Part shown: positions 35,356 to 45,813 of the stretch, piece after piece
Numbering within the stretch: position 1 is the first letter of the stretch
Layout of the letters: each line of letters starts with the position of its first letter
DNA from: Tildeniella torsiva UHER 1998/13D
Lineage (GTDB): Bacteria > Cyanobacteriota > Cyanobacteriia > Phormidesmidales > Phormidesmidaceae
Assembly: GCA_019358835.1 (NCBI GenBank)
Contig: JAHHIH010000002.1
Span: 248,001 to 312,000, forward strand
Direction of reading: 5' to 3'
DNA: 64,000 nucleotides
Position numbers and translations under genes: made by a program
The notes under the pieces: generated by a model
What the model was told of the DNA's origin: nothing
Database searches by the model: none
What the model saw: the letters and a program-made list of their open reading frames with translations, nothing else

Positions 35356-36411
35356 ATGGAAGATGTGGTGGTCATCGGGGCGGGGATCAGCGGATTGACG
35401 GCGGCCCATCAGCTTCAGCAAGCTGGCTACCGGGTGCTCGTGGTCGATAAGTCTCGCGGACTCGGGGGGCGATTGGCCACTCGCCGGGTTGGTTCCACTG
35501 CCATAGACCACGGCTGTCGGTATTTAAAGCCTTTTGCCGACTCTGCGCTCAGTCCAATATCGGCACTGTTGCAGTCTGGTGTACTCGAGCCCTGGCAGCC
35601 CGAAGCCTTTGCCCTAGAGGCGGATGGTTCCTTAAATCCAATGTCAGCGGAGACTTTGTATGCTGCACCTCAGGGTATGAGCGCGATCGCTAAAACTTTA
35701 GCCACAGGGCTCTCTATTCGCCGACAATGGCGCGCTACGGCGCTGACTCTGCTTCCACAGGGTTGGCGCATTGAAGGTGAAGCTTTAAGCGCAAATGGCC
35801 AAAATCAACCCAACTCGATTGACGCGAGGGCTGTGGTGGTCGCTCTCCCTGCCCCGCAAGCCGCCGCCCTGTGGGATGAAGCCGAGCGACAAAATGGAGA
35901 CATTGACCGACTATGGCAACAGCTTCAAACCGTAGCGTTTGAGGCCGTCATTACCGTGATGGCTGGGTACAGTCTTAACGAACCTGCCAATCTTTCTATC
36001 CAGAAAACTTTTGACGGCTGGATGGTTGCCAGCAGCACTCATCCAGCGCTGCGCTGGGCCGCCTTGGACAGCAGCAAGCGCACCGACCCGCTAGAGTCGG
36101 TGGTAGTTCTACACAGCAGCCCAACGTTTGCCGCCAACAACATCGATCGCTCCGATCTGGAGTCCGTTGGTCAAGAATTGCTGGCTGCTACGGCGGAGAG
36201 TTTGGCGGCATGGATCGGTTTCCCTAGCTGGATGCAGGTGCACTGCTGGCGCTACGGCTTTGTGCGCCAGCCCTTGGGTGCCTCTGTGCTCAGTTCACCA
36301 GCCCTGCCAAACTTCGTGGGCTGTGGCGACTGGTGTCTGGGGAAAAATGTAGAAGGCGCGATCGCCTCAGGCCACCGCGCCGCTGAATTAATCGCCGCTG
36401 CTCTGAAATAG
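35356..36411 (+). CDS. FAD-dependent oxidoreductase, renalase-like
   Basis: Flavoprotein with an N-terminal Rossmann motif VVIGAGISGLTAAHQLQQAG and the following VVDKSRGLGGRLATRR, typical of renalase/amine-oxidase-like NAD(P)/FAD proteins. The C-terminal FAD-contact motif is FVGCGDWCLGKNVEGAIASG. At 351 residues it has normal length for the cyanobacterial family. The substrate is unknown. It starts with ATG at 35356, divergent from the YaaW gene, and its stop lies seven bases from the stop of the convergent small gene. Confidence 0.85.
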   Translation: MEDVVVIGAGISGLTAAHQLQQAGYRVLVVDKSRGLGGRLATRRVGSTAIDHGCRYLKPFADSALSPISALLQSGVLEPWQPEAFALEADGSLNPMSAETLYAAPQGMSAIAKTLATGLSIRRQWRATALTLLPQGWRIEGEALSANGQNQPNSIDARAVVVALPAPQAAALWDEAERQNGDIDRLWQQLQTVAFEAVITVMAGYSLNEPANLSIQKTFDGWMVASSTHPALRWAALDSSKRTDPLESVVVLHSSPTFAANNIDRSDLESVGQELLAATAESLAAWIGFPSWMQVHCWRYGFVRQPLGASVLSSPALPNFVGCGDWCLGKNVEGAIASGHRAAELIAAALK

Positions 36412-36418
36412 CGCTGAT

Positions 36419-36598
36419 CTAAGCGTTGTTGTTGGAGTAGTCGCTATTCTCTTTATCTTCGCTGTTGTCCTCATCCGTTGCGCCGGTGTTGTTGCGGCGG
36501 AAGAAGCGCTGGTTGCCTGTCCGCTTCTTGCGGAACTTGCGGGCGTAGGCCTGGTTGCGGAGAGCTTTTTCTTTTTTGGGATTGCGACGCTTAGACAT
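36419..36598 (-). CDS. Small basic protein, 59 residues
   Basis: A compact open frame with ATG at 36598 and TAG at 36419-36421. The first 36 residues are very rich in Lys and Arg (MSKRRNPKKEKALRNQAYAR, then KFRKKRTGNQRFFRR). The last 23 are acidic and Asn/Ser-rich (ATDEDNSEDKENSDYSNNN). This charge split and the codon use argue for a real protein that binds nucleic acid, perhaps ribosome-associated, but I cannot name the family. It converges on the FAD oxidoreductase gene with a gap of seven bases. Confidence 0.75.
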   Translation of the reverse strand: MSKRRNPKKEKALRNQAYARKFRKKRTGNQRFFRRNNTGATDEDNSEDKENSDYSNNNA

Positions 36599-36957
36599 TC
36601 AATAACCTCAGACAACAGGGCAGACGAGATCAGTAAACAAGGACACGGCACCTACAGCAGGGATATAACCCCGATCTCAGGCTTAAGAAGACCCTCAAGG
36701 CCAATAAAATCTCAAGCCGGACGATCTGCCCGCACCGGCATTCGTTAACCCACGACATGCCAAAACTAGAGATCCACATTAGCACAAAGGGGTGTTGCTA
36801 TAGGAGCCGAGTTTTTATGGTAGGCCAGGGGGTGATGGAGTAGGGGCGTGAGGGTGTGGAGAACAGGGCGATCGCTGCTCCCCTATAAGTTGGGGACGGC
36901 TGCGCCGAATCTAGCAGAGCCATACTCTTCATCCACTCCATCACTCCATACTCTTTC
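36599..36957. other. Intergenic region upstream of the small basic gene
   Basis: 360 bases between the small-gene start and the end of the glutamate synthase gene. It contains the inverted pair GTGATGGAGT (36832-36841)/ACTCCATCAC (36935-36944) and one HIP1 site. The style of the arms resembles the repeat at 11125-11167. A promoter for the small gene must be here but was not identified. Confidence 0.45.
36832..36944. repeat. Inverted repeat GTGATGGAGT / ACTCCATCAC
   Basis: Ten-base exact arms 93 bases apart, flanked by further GGGTGTGGAG and CTTCATCCACTCC sequence in the same style. Probably a genome-wide intergenic repeat, as a similar element is at 11125-11167. Confidence 0.55.
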
Positions 36958-39900
36958 CTAGGACTGGCTAGAACTCAGCACCTTCTCAGCGCCAGTGCCC
37001 TCAGGATTGGCTTCTGGTGTATCGGCCTCCGAGGGCGGCACCACCTGCCAGAATTTGGGCAGATAGTCTTGCCAGTGGTCGAGAACCGTCTTGGCCTTAG
37101 GGCTGCCGGTGTAGGCCAGGTGGGCCTCAATTAGCGCCTTGAGCTGGGCTTCCCCAGCGGGGGTGATGACCCGCTGAACCTTGACAATTTCGGGGTTGAC
37201 TCTCACCGGAAAGCCGCCGGTTTCATCCAGGAAGTAGCCCAGTCCGCCGGTCATACCAGCGCCTACGTTGCGACCGACTGGCCCCAGCACCACGACTACG
37301 CCCCCGGTCATATATTCACAGCAGTGATCCCCAGCGCCCTCGATCACCGCTTGTCCCTTGGAGTTGCGCACGGCAAAGCGCTCTCCGGCGGTGCCCAGCG
37401 CGTAGAGGGTGCCGCCCGTAGCGCCGTACAGACAGGTGTTGCCAATAATCACGTTGGTGGAGGGATCGTAGGTGATGCCGACCGGGGGCTTAACCACGAT
37501 TTCGCCGCCGTGCATGCCTTTGCCAACGTAGTCGTTAGCTTCGCCCACCAGGGTTAGGGTCATACCGGGTAGGTTAAAGGCTCCGAAACTCTGGCCAGCA
37601 CTGCCCTCAAAGGTCAGATTTAGCTGACCTTCAAAGCCCGCATTGCCATACTTTTCAGCGATCGCCCCGGCAACCCGAGCGCCCACGGTGCGATCGGTGT
37701 TGACCAAAGCGTAGGTCTTAGTCGCCGTGCCCTGGGTTTGAATCGCCCGCTGAATATCAGCATCGGCCAACATATCGTCGTCGAGCACGGGGCCGTTGCT
37801 GTGGACGGCTTCGTGCTGGAGCCAGGTACGATCGCCCCGTCCGTCGGGTAGATCCATCAGGGTGGTTAGATCGAGGTGACTGGTTTTAGCCAGGGTAACC
37901 TCGGCCCGAGCCTTCAGTAGGTCGGCTCGGCCTACAATATCGATCAGAGAGGTGTAGCCCAGGCGAGCCAGCAGCGATCGCACCTCTTCGGCAATGTAGA
38001 AGAAGAAGTTCACCACGTGCTCGGGTACCCCGGTAAACCGCTGGCGCAGCTCTTCTTTTTGGGTGGCGACTCCCACTGGGCAGTTGTTGGTGTGGCAGAC
38101 TCGCGCCATAATGCAGCCCTCGGCAATCATGGCGATAGAGCCAAAGCCAAATTCTTCCGCCCCCATTAGGGCGCCCATCACCACGTCCCAGCCGGTTTTG
38201 AGGCCGCCATCGACGCGCAGGGTGACGCGATCGCGCAGCTCGTTGTCCATCAGAACCTTGTGCACCTCGGTGAGGCCCAGCTCCCAGGGCACCCCGGCGT
38301 GCTTGATGGAGCTGAGGGGCGAGGCTCCGGTGCCGCCATCGTGGCCCGACACCTGAATCACGTCGGCGTTGGCCTTGGCCACCCCGGCGGCGATGGTGCC
38401 AATGCCCACCTCAGACACCAGCTTCACCGATACCCCGGCCTTGGGGTTGATCTGGTGTAGGTCAAAAATGAGCTGAGCCAGGTCTTCAATAGAGTAGATG
38501 TCGTGGTGGGGCGGCGGTGAAATTAGCGCCACACCAGGCTTGGAGCGGCGCAGCATGGCGATGTAGGGGCTGACCTTTTTGCCGGGCAATTGGCCCCCCT
38601 CGCCGGGCTTGGCCCCCTGAGCCAGCTTGATCTCAATTTGGTCGGCGTGCATCAGGTACTCGGGGGTGACCCCAAACCTGCCAGAGGCCACCTGCTTAAT
38701 AGCGGAACTGGCGGTGTCGCCGTTCTTCAACCCTCGCAGGTGGGGGAATGTGGGGGAATTGCCCTCGCCATCCACATCGGAGAGTACCTTGAAGCGCACA
38801 GGGTCTTCGCCCCCTTCGCCGGAGTTAGACTTGCCGCCGATGCGATTCATGGCCACCGCCAGCACCTCGTGGGCTTCGCGCGACAGCGCCCCTAGCGACA
38901 TACCCCCAGTGCAGAAGCGCCGCATAATCGCCTCCGCCGACTCAACTTGGTCGATGGCAACGGGCTGGCGATCGCTCTCAAAATCCAGCAAATCTCGCAG
39001 GGCACTGAGCGGGCGATTTTCGAGCTGGGCGCGGTACAGCTCGTAGTGGTCGTACTGGCGATCGGCCACTGCCTTGTGCAGCAGCTTCGACATGGCTGGG
39101 TTGTTCATGTGGTATTCGCCGCTGGGCCGCGACTGCACGAAGCCCATGTTTTGCAGGCGCTTGGCCGACAGTTCGGGGAATGCTCGCTGGTGGAATTGAA
39201 TCGTCTCTTGGGCCAAATCTACGACGGAAAGGCCACCCAACCGTGAGGTGGTACCCCGAAAGGCTAAATCCAGCAGGTCAGGGCCGATGCCGATGGCTTC
39301 AAAAATCTGCGCGCCTCGGTAGCTGGTAATCAGCGAGATGCCCATCTTCGAGAGAATTTTCAGCAGCCCCGCATCCACGGCCTTGCGATAGTTGTCCTGG
39401 GCACCGTTGAGGGTAGTTACCGGCAGTTTGCCGGTTTCCATCAGCTTTTGGGTGCGGCCATCGGCCCACCAGTGGCGCACCGACTCCAGCGCCAGGTATG
39501 GGCACACGGCGCTAGCCCCGTAGCCAATCAGGCAGGCAAAGTGGTGGGTGCTCCAGCACTGGGCCGTATCGACCACCAGAGAGGCCCGCATGCGCAACCC
39601 GTTGCGAATCAGATGGTGGTGCACCGCACCCACCGCCAGCAGGGGGGGAATGTAGCTCACCTCGGCACTGAGGGGGGCCGTATTGCCCTGGGCGTCAACG
39701 CGATCGCTCAGCACCAGAATGGTCTTACCGGCTTTGACGGCTTCGTCGGCGCGATCGCACAACTCGGCCACCGCCTTCGCCAGCCCCGCTGGGCCAGCCG
39801 CGATGTCATATAGCGTGGATAGGGTAGCCGTGGCAAAGCCCGATCCGTGGATTTGCTCTAGCTCTACCTCATTAATCACCGGGCTCTCTAGCTTGAGCAG

Positions 39901-41655
39901 GTGGGCGTACTCAGGGCGCTCATCCAGCAGGTTGCCCTGGGCCCCCAGCTGGGTGGACAGGGACATGACCAGCCGCTCGCGCAGTGGGTCAATGGCCGGG
40001 TTGGTGACCTGGGCAAACCGCTGCTTAAGGTAGTCGTAGAGTAGGTGGGGCTTCTCTGAAAGCACCGCGTGGGGCGTGTCGTCGCCCATACAGAATGTGG
40101 GCTCTTTACCCTGGGCCGCCATGTCTTGGATGATCATGTCCACATCTTCGACGGTGTAGCCAAAGGCGCTCTGCTGGCGCAGCAGGGCCTCGGCAGGGTA
40201 GAGGGTCGCCTCCGTAAACAGCTGGGGCTGCACCTCAGCCCGGTTGTCCTTGAGCCACTGGCCGTAGGGTTGCCGTGTGGCGACCCGCTGCTTGATCGCC
40301 CAATTTTTGAGAATTTCCTGGCGGTGCAGATCGACCGCAATCATCTGGCCGGGCCCCAGGCGACCTTTCTCTAAAATGTCGCCTGGGGCCACATCGAGCA
40401 CCCCTGCCTCCGACGACACCATTAGCAGATCGTCCTTGGTGACCACGTAGCGAGCCGGGCGCAGGCCGTTGCGATCCAGGGTGGCTCCGACCTGGGTGCC
40501 GTCGCTAAAGACAATCAGGGCCGGGCCATCCCAGGGCTCTTGCAGGCCGCTGTAATAGTTATAGAAGTCGGTGATTTCGGGATAGGCGTCCAGCTCAGGC
40601 TGGTTGTTGTAGGCCTCGGGCACCATCATCATCAGGGCTTCTTGGGGAGAACGGCCCGATCGCACCAGCAGCTCCATGACGTTGTCGAGGTTAGCGGAGT
40701 CGCTGTTTTCGGCGTTGACAATGGGCTTAAGCAGCTCAAAGCGATCGTCCCATACCGGATGGTACAGATCGGCCTGGCGCGCCACCATCCAGTTGATGTT
40801 GCCCACTAGGGTGTTGATTTCGCCGTTGTGCCCCAGCAGCCGCATGGGGTGGGCTAGGGGCCACTTGGGCATGGTGTTGGTGCTAAACCGGCGGTGATAC
40901 ACCGCAAACGAACTGACGTAGTCAGGGTCGCGCAAATCCTCATAGAAAGTCGCCAGCACCGCCGATCGCACCATACCCTTGTACACAATCGTGCGGCAGG
41001 AGCAGGAGCACACGTAAAACTCTTTCAGCTCAGCCACCACGGCCGCCGCCAGCTCATCGGGATGGGTGGCCGCATTGGCCACTAGATGCAGCACCTGGCG
41101 ACGCACCAGATAAAGCCGACGCTCTAGATCCTCATCGGTTTCCCCTGCCGAGGCGATGACAAGCTGCTCAATGCGAGGCTGGTACTGCTTTGCCAAGGCT
41201 CCCAACACGTCAGGCCGCACAGGCACAGTGCGCCACCCCACCACGCTCAACCCTTCGTCCTTGACCACCTGGTTAAAGGTGTCGCGCACAAAGGCAGCGG
41301 CCTCGTCATGGTTAGGTAAAAAAATCATGGCTACGCCAGCGCGATCGCTCGCCAGCGCCTCGTACCCCTGCTCTGCCGCCCAGCGATTCAGCACCGCCCA
41401 CGGAATCGCCGTCATCACCCCGGCTCCGTCGCCAGAGTCCTGGTCGGCGCAGCAGCCTCCCCGGTGCTCCATGCAGTCGAGGGCAGCGAGAGCCTTGGCT
41501 ACCAAATCGTGGCTAGCGCGGTTCTGGCGATCGGCCAAAAAGCCTACGCCGCAGGCATCGCGTTCTTCAACTAGCGACTTTGGCCCCCAGTTTGGCCATT
41601 CAGAACGGGTATGCTGCCGAGGTTGGTAGGGGTGATTCACAGGTGTACGTCCCAT
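36958..41655 (-). CDS. gltB: Glutamate synthase large subunit (probably ferredoxin-dependent)
   Basis: Converts glutamine and 2-oxoglutarate to two glutamates, the second step of the GS-GOGAT ammonium assimilation route. The N-terminal class II amidotransferase has its nucleophile Cys in [14 protein letters not shown], exposed after removal of a short propeptide. The central and FMN-binding synthase domains include [13 protein letters not shown] and [20 protein letters not shown]. The 3Fe-4S cysteines are in [19 protein letters not shown]. The C-terminal GXGXG beta-helix domain carries GGEIVVKPP and [14 protein letters not shown]. About 1565 residues and no gltD nearby favour the ferredoxin-dependent type (glsF), though the NADH type is not excluded. 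ATG at 41655 is preferred over the TTG at 41670. Confidence 0.93.
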   Translation of the reverse strand: MGRTPVNHPYQPRQHTRSEWPNWGPKSLVEERDACGVGFLADRQNRASHDLVAKALAALDCMEHRGGCCADQDSGDGAGVMTAIPWAVLNRWAAEQGYEALASDRAGVAMIFLPNHDEAAAFVRDTFNQVVKDEGLSVVGWRTVPVRPDVLGALAKQYQPRIEQLVIASAGETDEDLERRLYLVRRQVLHLVANAATHPDELAAAVVAELKEFYVCSCSCRTIVYKGMVRSAVLATFYEDLRDPDYVSSFAVYHRRFSTNTMPKWPLAHPMRLLGHNGEINTLVGNINWMVARQADLYHPVWDDRFELLKPIVNAENSDSANLDNVMELLVRSGRSPQEALMMMVPEAYNNQPELDAYPEITDFYNYYSGLQEPWDGPALIVFSDGTQVGATLDRNGLRPARYVVTKDDLLMVSSEAGVLDVAPGDILEKGRLGPGQMIAVDLHRQEILKNWAIKQRVATRQPYGQWLKDNRAEVQPQLFTEATLYPAEALLRQQSAFGYTVEDVDMIIQDMAAQGKEPTFCMGDDTPHAVLSEKPHLLYDYLKQRFAQVTNPAIDPLRERLVMSLSTQLGAQGNLLDERPEYAHLLKLESPVINEVELEQIHGSGFATATLSTLYDIAAGPAGLAKAVAELCDRADEAVKAGKTILVLSDRVDAQGNTAPLSAEVSYIPPLLAVGAVHHHLIRNGLRMRASLVVDTAQCWSTHHFACLIGYGASAVCPYLALESVRHWWADGRTQKLMETGKLPVTTLNGAQDNYRKAVDAGLLKILSKMGISLITSYRGAQIFEAIGIGPDLLDLAFRGTTSRLGGLSVVDLAQETIQFHQRAFPELSAKRLQNMGFVQSRPSGEYHMNNPAMSKLLHKAVADRQYDHYELYRAQLENRPLSALRDLLDFESDRQPVAIDQVESAEAIMRRFCTGGMSLGALSREAHEVLAVAMNRIGGKSNSGEGGEDPVRFKVLSDVDGEGNSPTFPHLRGLKNGDTASSAIKQVASGRFGVTPEYLMHADQIEIKLAQGAKPGEGGQLPGKKVSPYIAMLRRSKPGVALISPPPHHDIYSIEDLAQLIFDLHQINPKAGVSVKLVSEVGIGTIAAGVAKANADVIQVSGHDGGTGASPLSSIKHAGVPWELGLTEVHKVLMDNELRDRVTLRVDGGLKTGWDVVMGALMGAEEFGFGSIAMIAEGCIMARVCHTNNCPVGVATQKEELRQRFTGVPEHVVNFFFYIAEEVRSLLARLGYTSLIDIVGRADLLKARAEVTLAKTSHLDLTTLMDLPDGRGDRTWLQHEAVHSNGPVLDDDMLADADIQRAIQTQGTATKTYALVNTDRTVGARVAGAIAEKYGNAGFEGQLNLTFEGSAGQSFGAFNLPGMTLTLVGEANDYVGKGMHGGEIVVKPPVGITYDPSTNVIIGNTCLYGATGGTLYALGTAGERFAVRNSKGQAVIEGAGDHCCEYMTGGVVVVLGPVGRNVGAGMTGGLGYFLDETGGFPVRVNPEIVKVQRVITPAGEAQLKALIEAHLAYTGSPKAKTVLDHWQDYLPKFWQVVPPSEADTPEANPEGTGAEKVLSSSQS

Positions 41656-42120
41656 GGAAGAGGAGAACAACGAAGGGGTGGTAAAAGCAGAGCAACAAAT
41701 TTAGCTGGGAGGACTAGCCTAGCAGCACGCATCACAGAGCAAAATGGCAGAGACTCTAACTCGTCTAATAGGGCCTCAAAATTGGGCCAGAAAGCGGATC
41801 TGACCCAGTTCGATTCTAGGAACCCAGGGCAGGCGCAGGGGCAGCGCCCTCGTCTTGGTCAATTCACACGTCTTGCCTAGGGAACCAGGGGCAGTGGCCC
41901 CAGTCATAAATCATTGGCGCACTCAGCGCTGTATCAGTAATTTACAGACTTTATCAGTAGTTTACAAACCTTAGGCCCACCATGTAGTCACAGCTTCTTA
42001 GAATTAAGCGGCGGTAACGGTAGCGATTGTTTCAAAAACCTGCCTAAACTGCGCTTGAGTGCCCGGCAATTTGCTGCGTTGGCCCTACATATTTCAGACC
42101 CATTCATCCCCTTAATTCCT
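41656..42120. other. Divergent gap with a 20-base tandem repeat
   Basis: 465 bases between the divergent glutamate synthase and phosphodiester glycosidase genes. A two-copy 20-base tandem repeat lies at 41932-41971. No canonical NtcA site (GTA-N8-TAC) was found; GTATCAGTAATTTAC has a spacing of nine and does not qualify. Plus-strand open frames here are short and unsupported. Confidence 0.45.
41932..41971. repeat. Two-copy 20-base direct repeat
   Basis: TATCAGTAATTTACAGACTT (41932-41951) is followed immediately by TATCAGTAGTTTACAAACCT (41952-41971), 17 of 20 positions identical. It lies about 280 bases upstream of gltB and 150 upstream of the glycosidase gene. It could be a pair of regulator sites two helical turns apart. 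Confidence 0.75.
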
Positions 42121-43938
42121 ATGGTTAGATGGCCAGCCTCAGCCCCGTTGTCCGCTCGCTCTTGCCCAGGGCATCGTTGGATCGCAAGGGGCTGGATTGG
42201 CATCAGCCTGCTCGGCGCGATCGCCCCCTGCCCCGTTCTTGCCATACCCCCTGCCGCGCCCGCCGCCGAGATCGGCCTTGCCAATGCTGCCGTCACTACC
42301 CCAGCCCAGGGTCAAACTCTGACGCTCAATGGCCGTCAGCTCTCCATTCCCTGGGTGGTGGCCAATGGCCGAATTGGCCTAGCCGACTACGGCGTGACTG
42401 AGTACCTGGGGGCCACGCTGCTCAACACGGGAGACCCCAGTCGGCAGCCTGTGCAGTGGTTTACCGATCCGGGGAACCCGGTGGAGCTGTCTGCCTGGGT
42501 GCAGGACGGCTATCGGTTCCTCGATATTGGGCCTCTGGCCGAACGCCACGGCTGGCAGGTGCAGCCTGGGGGCGGTAACCTACAGCTCTCCACTCCCCCG
42601 GCTCAGGTCGTCGCTCTGCGCCGAGTCCCTCAGTCCGGCGGCGAACGGTTAATTGTGGAGCTATCCGGCCCGGTGCCCGCGTCACTGGCCGACAGTGCCG
42701 ATGCCCTCTCCCTCACCCTGGGGGCCACCGCCGATGCTCGGGTTATTAGGGATGCAATCGCATCCCCCGCCGGAGCCTACCTGGGGTCGCTGGCCGTTAC
42801 TCCGACTACTGGGGGACTTCGCCTCCAGGCCAGCGCCAGCCACCCGCTGCGCCTAGTCACCCAGGCCAATCCCAATCAAATTGTCATTGATGTGCAGGCC
42901 GATAGCCTTCAGCCTCACAGCATCGCCTGGGCTCCGGGCGTGCGCTGGCAGCAGCGGTATATCTCCGTAGCTGGGCAGCCGTTTCCCGCTTACTACCTGC
43001 AAATCGACCCCACCCAGGCCAGCCTGCGCCCCATCTGGACTGACCCCACTACGGCGGTGGGCACCGCTCCCCTCACCACCATTGCCCAACGCTGGCAGGC
43101 TAGCGCCGCTATCAACGCTGGGTTCTTCAATCGCAACAATCAATATCCCCTCGGGGCCGTGCGCGCCAACAACACCTGGATTTCAGGCCCCATCCTCAGC
43201 CGTGGCGTTGTTGGGTGGAACGACCAGGGCCAGGTGCGCATGGAGCGCCTCGCCCTACAGCAGACCCTCACCACCGCCAGCGGTCAGCGCTTTGCGGTGC
43301 TGGCGATTAACAGTGGCTATGTGCAGGCGGGTATTGGTCTCTATACCCCCGCCTGGGGAGCAACCTACCGCCCGGTGATTGAGAGTGAAACCGTGGTCAC
43401 GGTGGTGGATGGCGTCGTCACGGCCCAACAACCCGCCAGCACGATTGGCCCTGGGGGACTACCGATCCCCCCCAACGGCTATCTGCTGGCGCTGCGATCC
43501 TACGCTACCGCTGCCCAGGCCCTGCCACCGGGGCAGCAGGTTTCCATCGCCTCTAACCTGCTACCGGCGACGATGGCTCCCTTTCCTAACCTGGTTGGCG
43601 GTGGCCCGCTGCTGATTCGCGATCGCACCCTTGTTCTCAACGCCCAGCTAGAGCAATTCAGCGCCGCCTTTGGCACCCAGGCGGCCCCCCGCAGCGCCAT
43701 CGGTCTCACCGCCACTGGTGAAATTTTGCTGGTGGCCGTCCATAACAGCCCCCTTGGCCCCGGCCCCACCCTCGACCAGATGGCTCAAATTATGCTCCAG
43801 CTCGGCAGTACCGACGCCCTCAACCTAGACGGCGGCAGCTCCGCCAGCCTATACCTGGGTGGGCGACTGATCAATCGCTCTCCCCGCACCGCTGCCCGGG
43901 TAAATAATGGTATTGGGCTGTTTTTCCCCCAGCCTTAG
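42121..43938 (+). CDS. Exported phosphodiester glycosidase family protein
   Basis: Predicted periplasmic or cell-surface protein with a C-terminal phosphodiester glycosidase (NAGPA/DUF2233) domain, a family that removes sugar caps from phosphodiesters. A basic start and hydrophobic stretch (RGWIGISLLGAIAPCPVLA) form a signal peptide. The middle part (LRRVPQSGGERLIVELSGPV) looks like an AMIN-type beta domain. The catalytic domain shows AAINAGFFNRNNQYPLG and, near the end, LNLDGGSSASLYLGG, both signature motifs. ATG at 42121 gives about 605 residues; the frame extends to a TTG at 42055. A second, fused copy of this domain occurs at 52086. The natural substrate is unknown but probably envelope polysaccharide. 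Confidence 0.85.
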   Translation: MVRWPASAPLSARSCPGHRWIARGWIGISLLGAIAPCPVLAIPPAAPAAEIGLANAAVTTPAQGQTLTLNGRQLSIPWVVANGRIGLADYGVTEYLGATLLNTGDPSRQPVQWFTDPGNPVELSAWVQDGYRFLDIGPLAERHGWQVQPGGGNLQLSTPPAQVVALRRVPQSGGERLIVELSGPVPASLADSADALSLTLGATADARVIRDAIASPAGAYLGSLAVTPTTGGLRLQASASHPLRLVTQANPNQIVIDVQADSLQPHSIAWAPGVRWQQRYISVAGQPFPAYYLQIDPTQASLRPIWTDPTTAVGTAPLTTIAQRWQASAAINAGFFNRNNQYPLGAVRANNTWISGPILSRGVVGWNDQGQVRMERLALQQTLTTASGQRFAVLAINSGYVQAGIGLYTPAWGATYRPVIESETVVTVVDGVVTAQQPASTIGPGGLPIPPNGYLLALRSYATAAQALPPGQQVSIASNLLPATMAPFPNLVGGGPLLIRDRTLVLNAQLEQFSAAFGTQAAPRSAIGLTATGEILLVAVHNSPLGPGPTLDQMAQIMLQLGSTDALNLDGGSSASLYLGGRLINRSPRTAARVNNGIGLFFPQP

Positions 43939-44217
43939 CACCAGATTGCCCCAGCTTTTTGTCTCCCAATTCTTTAACAACCTCAAACCGGTATAAAGAA
44001 TCTATGTTTTTGCCTCCCATCCTGCCCAAATCCTCCAATCTGCCCGTGGGCAATTGTTAGACTATTGCCTGAAAACTTCGCCCGAGCCCGGTGCATCGTG
44101 AAACTCTTGGGCCAAAGCAAAAGTCTGATAGCAATGGGCACCATAGGACAATGCGGTTCCCCGAGTCGCCGATCCTGCCGCAGTCTTATACGTTCAGGTT
44201 CTAGGAGAATTATCGTT

Positions 44218-44637
44218 ATGACAAAATTACAAGAGTCAATTCAGCCCACCGCGCTGGCCCTCGCCACCAGCAATGGCAAAGAAATTGCTGAAACCGGTCT
44301 GCGCCCCTGGGGATCCTACACGGTGCTCGAAGAGGGTCGGGGTTACAAAATCAAGCGAATTGAGGTCAAGCCGGGTCATCGCCTCAGCCTGCAGATGCAC
44401 CACCACCGCAGCGAGCACTGGATTGTCGTCTCTGGCACCGCCAAGGTAGTCTGCGGTGAAGCCGAAATTCTGCTGTCCACCAATCAGTCGACCTACGTAC
44501 CTCCCTGCACCCAGCACCGTTTAGAAAACGTGGGCGTTATTCCCCTCGTGCTCATTGAGGTGCAAAACGGCGAATATCTTGGCGAAGATGACATTGTCCG
44601 CTTCCAGGACGACTACTCTCGGGCCGAAACCCTCTAG
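44218..44637 (+). CDS. Cupin, phosphomannose isomerase type II-like
   Basis: Stand-alone cupin domain like the C-terminal part of bifunctional mannose-6-phosphate isomerase/mannose-1-phosphate guanylyltransferases. Motifs: RPWGSYTVLEEGRGYKIKRI, then cupin metal ligands in HRLSLQMHHHRSEHWIVVSG, and CTQHRLENVG for the second cupin motif. It may supply mannose or GDP-mannose precursors for surface polysaccharide. ATG at 44218 with AGGAG 11-15 bases upstream fixes the start; the frame is open to 44065 but non-coding there. 139 residues. A strong terminator follows. Confidence 0.88.
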   Translation: MTKLQESIQPTALALATSNGKEIAETGLRPWGSYTVLEEGRGYKIKRIEVKPGHRLSLQMHHHRSEHWIVVSGTAKVVCGEAEILLSTNQSTYVPPCTQHRLENVGVIPLVLIEVQNGEYLGEDDIVRFQDDYSRAETL

Positions 44638-44670
44638 GCTTTAGTCTTGCTCATTCATCATCAATGGGGG

Positions 44671-44709
44671 ACGGCGGTAGTGCTAAGCTCAGCACTACCG
44701 CCGTTTTTT
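44671..44709 (+). terminator. Intrinsic terminator after the cupin gene
   Basis: A perfect 14-bp stem (44671-44684 with 44691-44704) closes a six-base loop AAGCTC and is followed by a T-run. It separates the cupin gene from the Fe-S carrier/str operon. Confidence 0.92.
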
Positions 44710-44731
44710 CGTTCTTTGCTGCGCAGTTCCT

Positions 44732-45121
44732 ATGGTTGAAATTCGCCCCGCTGCCGCTCAAGAATTCAAGCGACTGCTGCGTCGGCATACTGCTCAAGGC
44801 ACAGAGCATGCGCCCCAGCTTTGCCTCGCTCTAGAGCCGGGCGGCTGTGCCGACTGGACCTACCGCCTCACTGCAGAAGCCACAACTCAAGGGCCGTTGG
44901 CCACCATAGCCTGCGGCGACATTAGCCTAGCGGTACCTATCGATCAAATGGACTTGGTCAGAGACCTCACTATTGATTACGCCGAAGATCTTATGGGGGG
45001 CGGGTTTCGATTTATTAACCCCTTGGCCCAGCGAACCTGCGGCTGCGGCAATGCCTTTGTCCTGACGGCCGATGCGCCGGTTACCCAAGACTGCACTGCG
45101 GCTCATTTGCCGGCGCCCTAG
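44732..45121 (+). CDS. A-type iron-sulfur carrier (IscA/HesB family)
   Basis: Small protein delivering or scaffolding Fe-S clusters. The three conserved cysteines are seen in LEPGGCADWTY and RTCGCGNAF. The IscA/SufA-type fold is clear, with MVEIRPAAAQEFKRLL at the N-terminus. At 129 residues it is slightly long. It lies 130 bases upstream of rpsL; a HesB/IscA-type gene next to rpsL is typical in cyanobacteria. It could be cotranscribed with the str operon or have its own promoter after the terminator at 44671. Confidence 0.88.
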   Translation: MVEIRPAAAQEFKRLLRRHTAQGTEHAPQLCLALEPGGCADWTYRLTAEATTQGPLATIACGDISLAVPIDQMDLVRDLTIDYAEDLMGGGFRFINPLAQRTCGCGNAFVLTADAPVTQDCTAAHLPAP

Positions 45122-45253
45122 GCAACCTAGACGCTTAAATAAAGCGATGCTCTTACCGTAATTGGCGGTGTTTGACCAAAGCTTCTTCTGAGTGCTAGCA
45201 TTAGACCTTGTGAAAACTCGAGATTTTATCAGCCGTAGCAGCAGAAGCATCCT

Positions 45254-45628
45254 ATGCCCACGATTCAGCAACTCATTCGGAGTGAGCGCCAGAAAGCCGA
45301 CAAAAAGACCAAATCCCCGGCCCTAAAGAGCTGTCCGCAGCGACGGGGGGTTTGTACCCGCGTGTATACCACCACGCCCAAAAAGCCCAACTCGGCTCTG
45401 CGGAAAGTGGCTAGGGTGCGTCTGACCTCTGGATTTGAGGTCACGGCCTACATCCCTGGCATTGGCCACAACCTGCAAGAGCACTCCGTGGTCATGATTC
45501 GTGGCGGGCGGGTCAAAGACCTTCCCGGTGTTCGCTACCACATCATCCGTGGCACCCTTGACACCGCTGGCGTAAAAGATCGCCGTCAGGGCCGCTCTAA
45601 GTACGGGGCTAAGCGTCCCAAATCCTAG
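45254..45628 (+). CDS. rpsL: 30S ribosomal protein S12
   Basis: Ribosomal decoding-centre protein. [20 protein letters not shown] start, [20 protein letters not shown] and the conserved [14 protein letters not shown] with the lysine linked to streptomycin response are all standard. 124 residues. First gene of the str operon (rpsL-rpsG-fusA-tuf-rpsJ). Confidence 0.98.
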   Translation: MPTIQQLIRSERQKADKKTKSPALKSCPQRRGVCTRVYTTTPKKPNSALRKVARVRLTSGFEVTAYIPGIGHNLQEHSVVMIRGGRVKDLPGVRYHIIRGTLDTAGVKDRRQGRSKYGAKRPKS

Positions 45629-45813
45629 GACGACCAAAGGGGCTAGGTCAGTTACAGCTTGTTATGGTTGGATGCATTGGTTTTCACTTTGGGCCTTTCA
45701 TTCACCCCGTTTCAAGCTGCTGGCGATGTTGGCTTAGCCTCCATCGGCTCTCTTAGCTAAGCATTGAGTTCGTTTGTCCACGCAGCTAGCCTTCAATCAC
45801 TGGAATTTGAATC

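Noticed and set aside
41931-41945. Candidate NtcA site GTATCAGTAATTTAC
   Set aside because: Spacing between GTA and TAC is nine, not the required eight.
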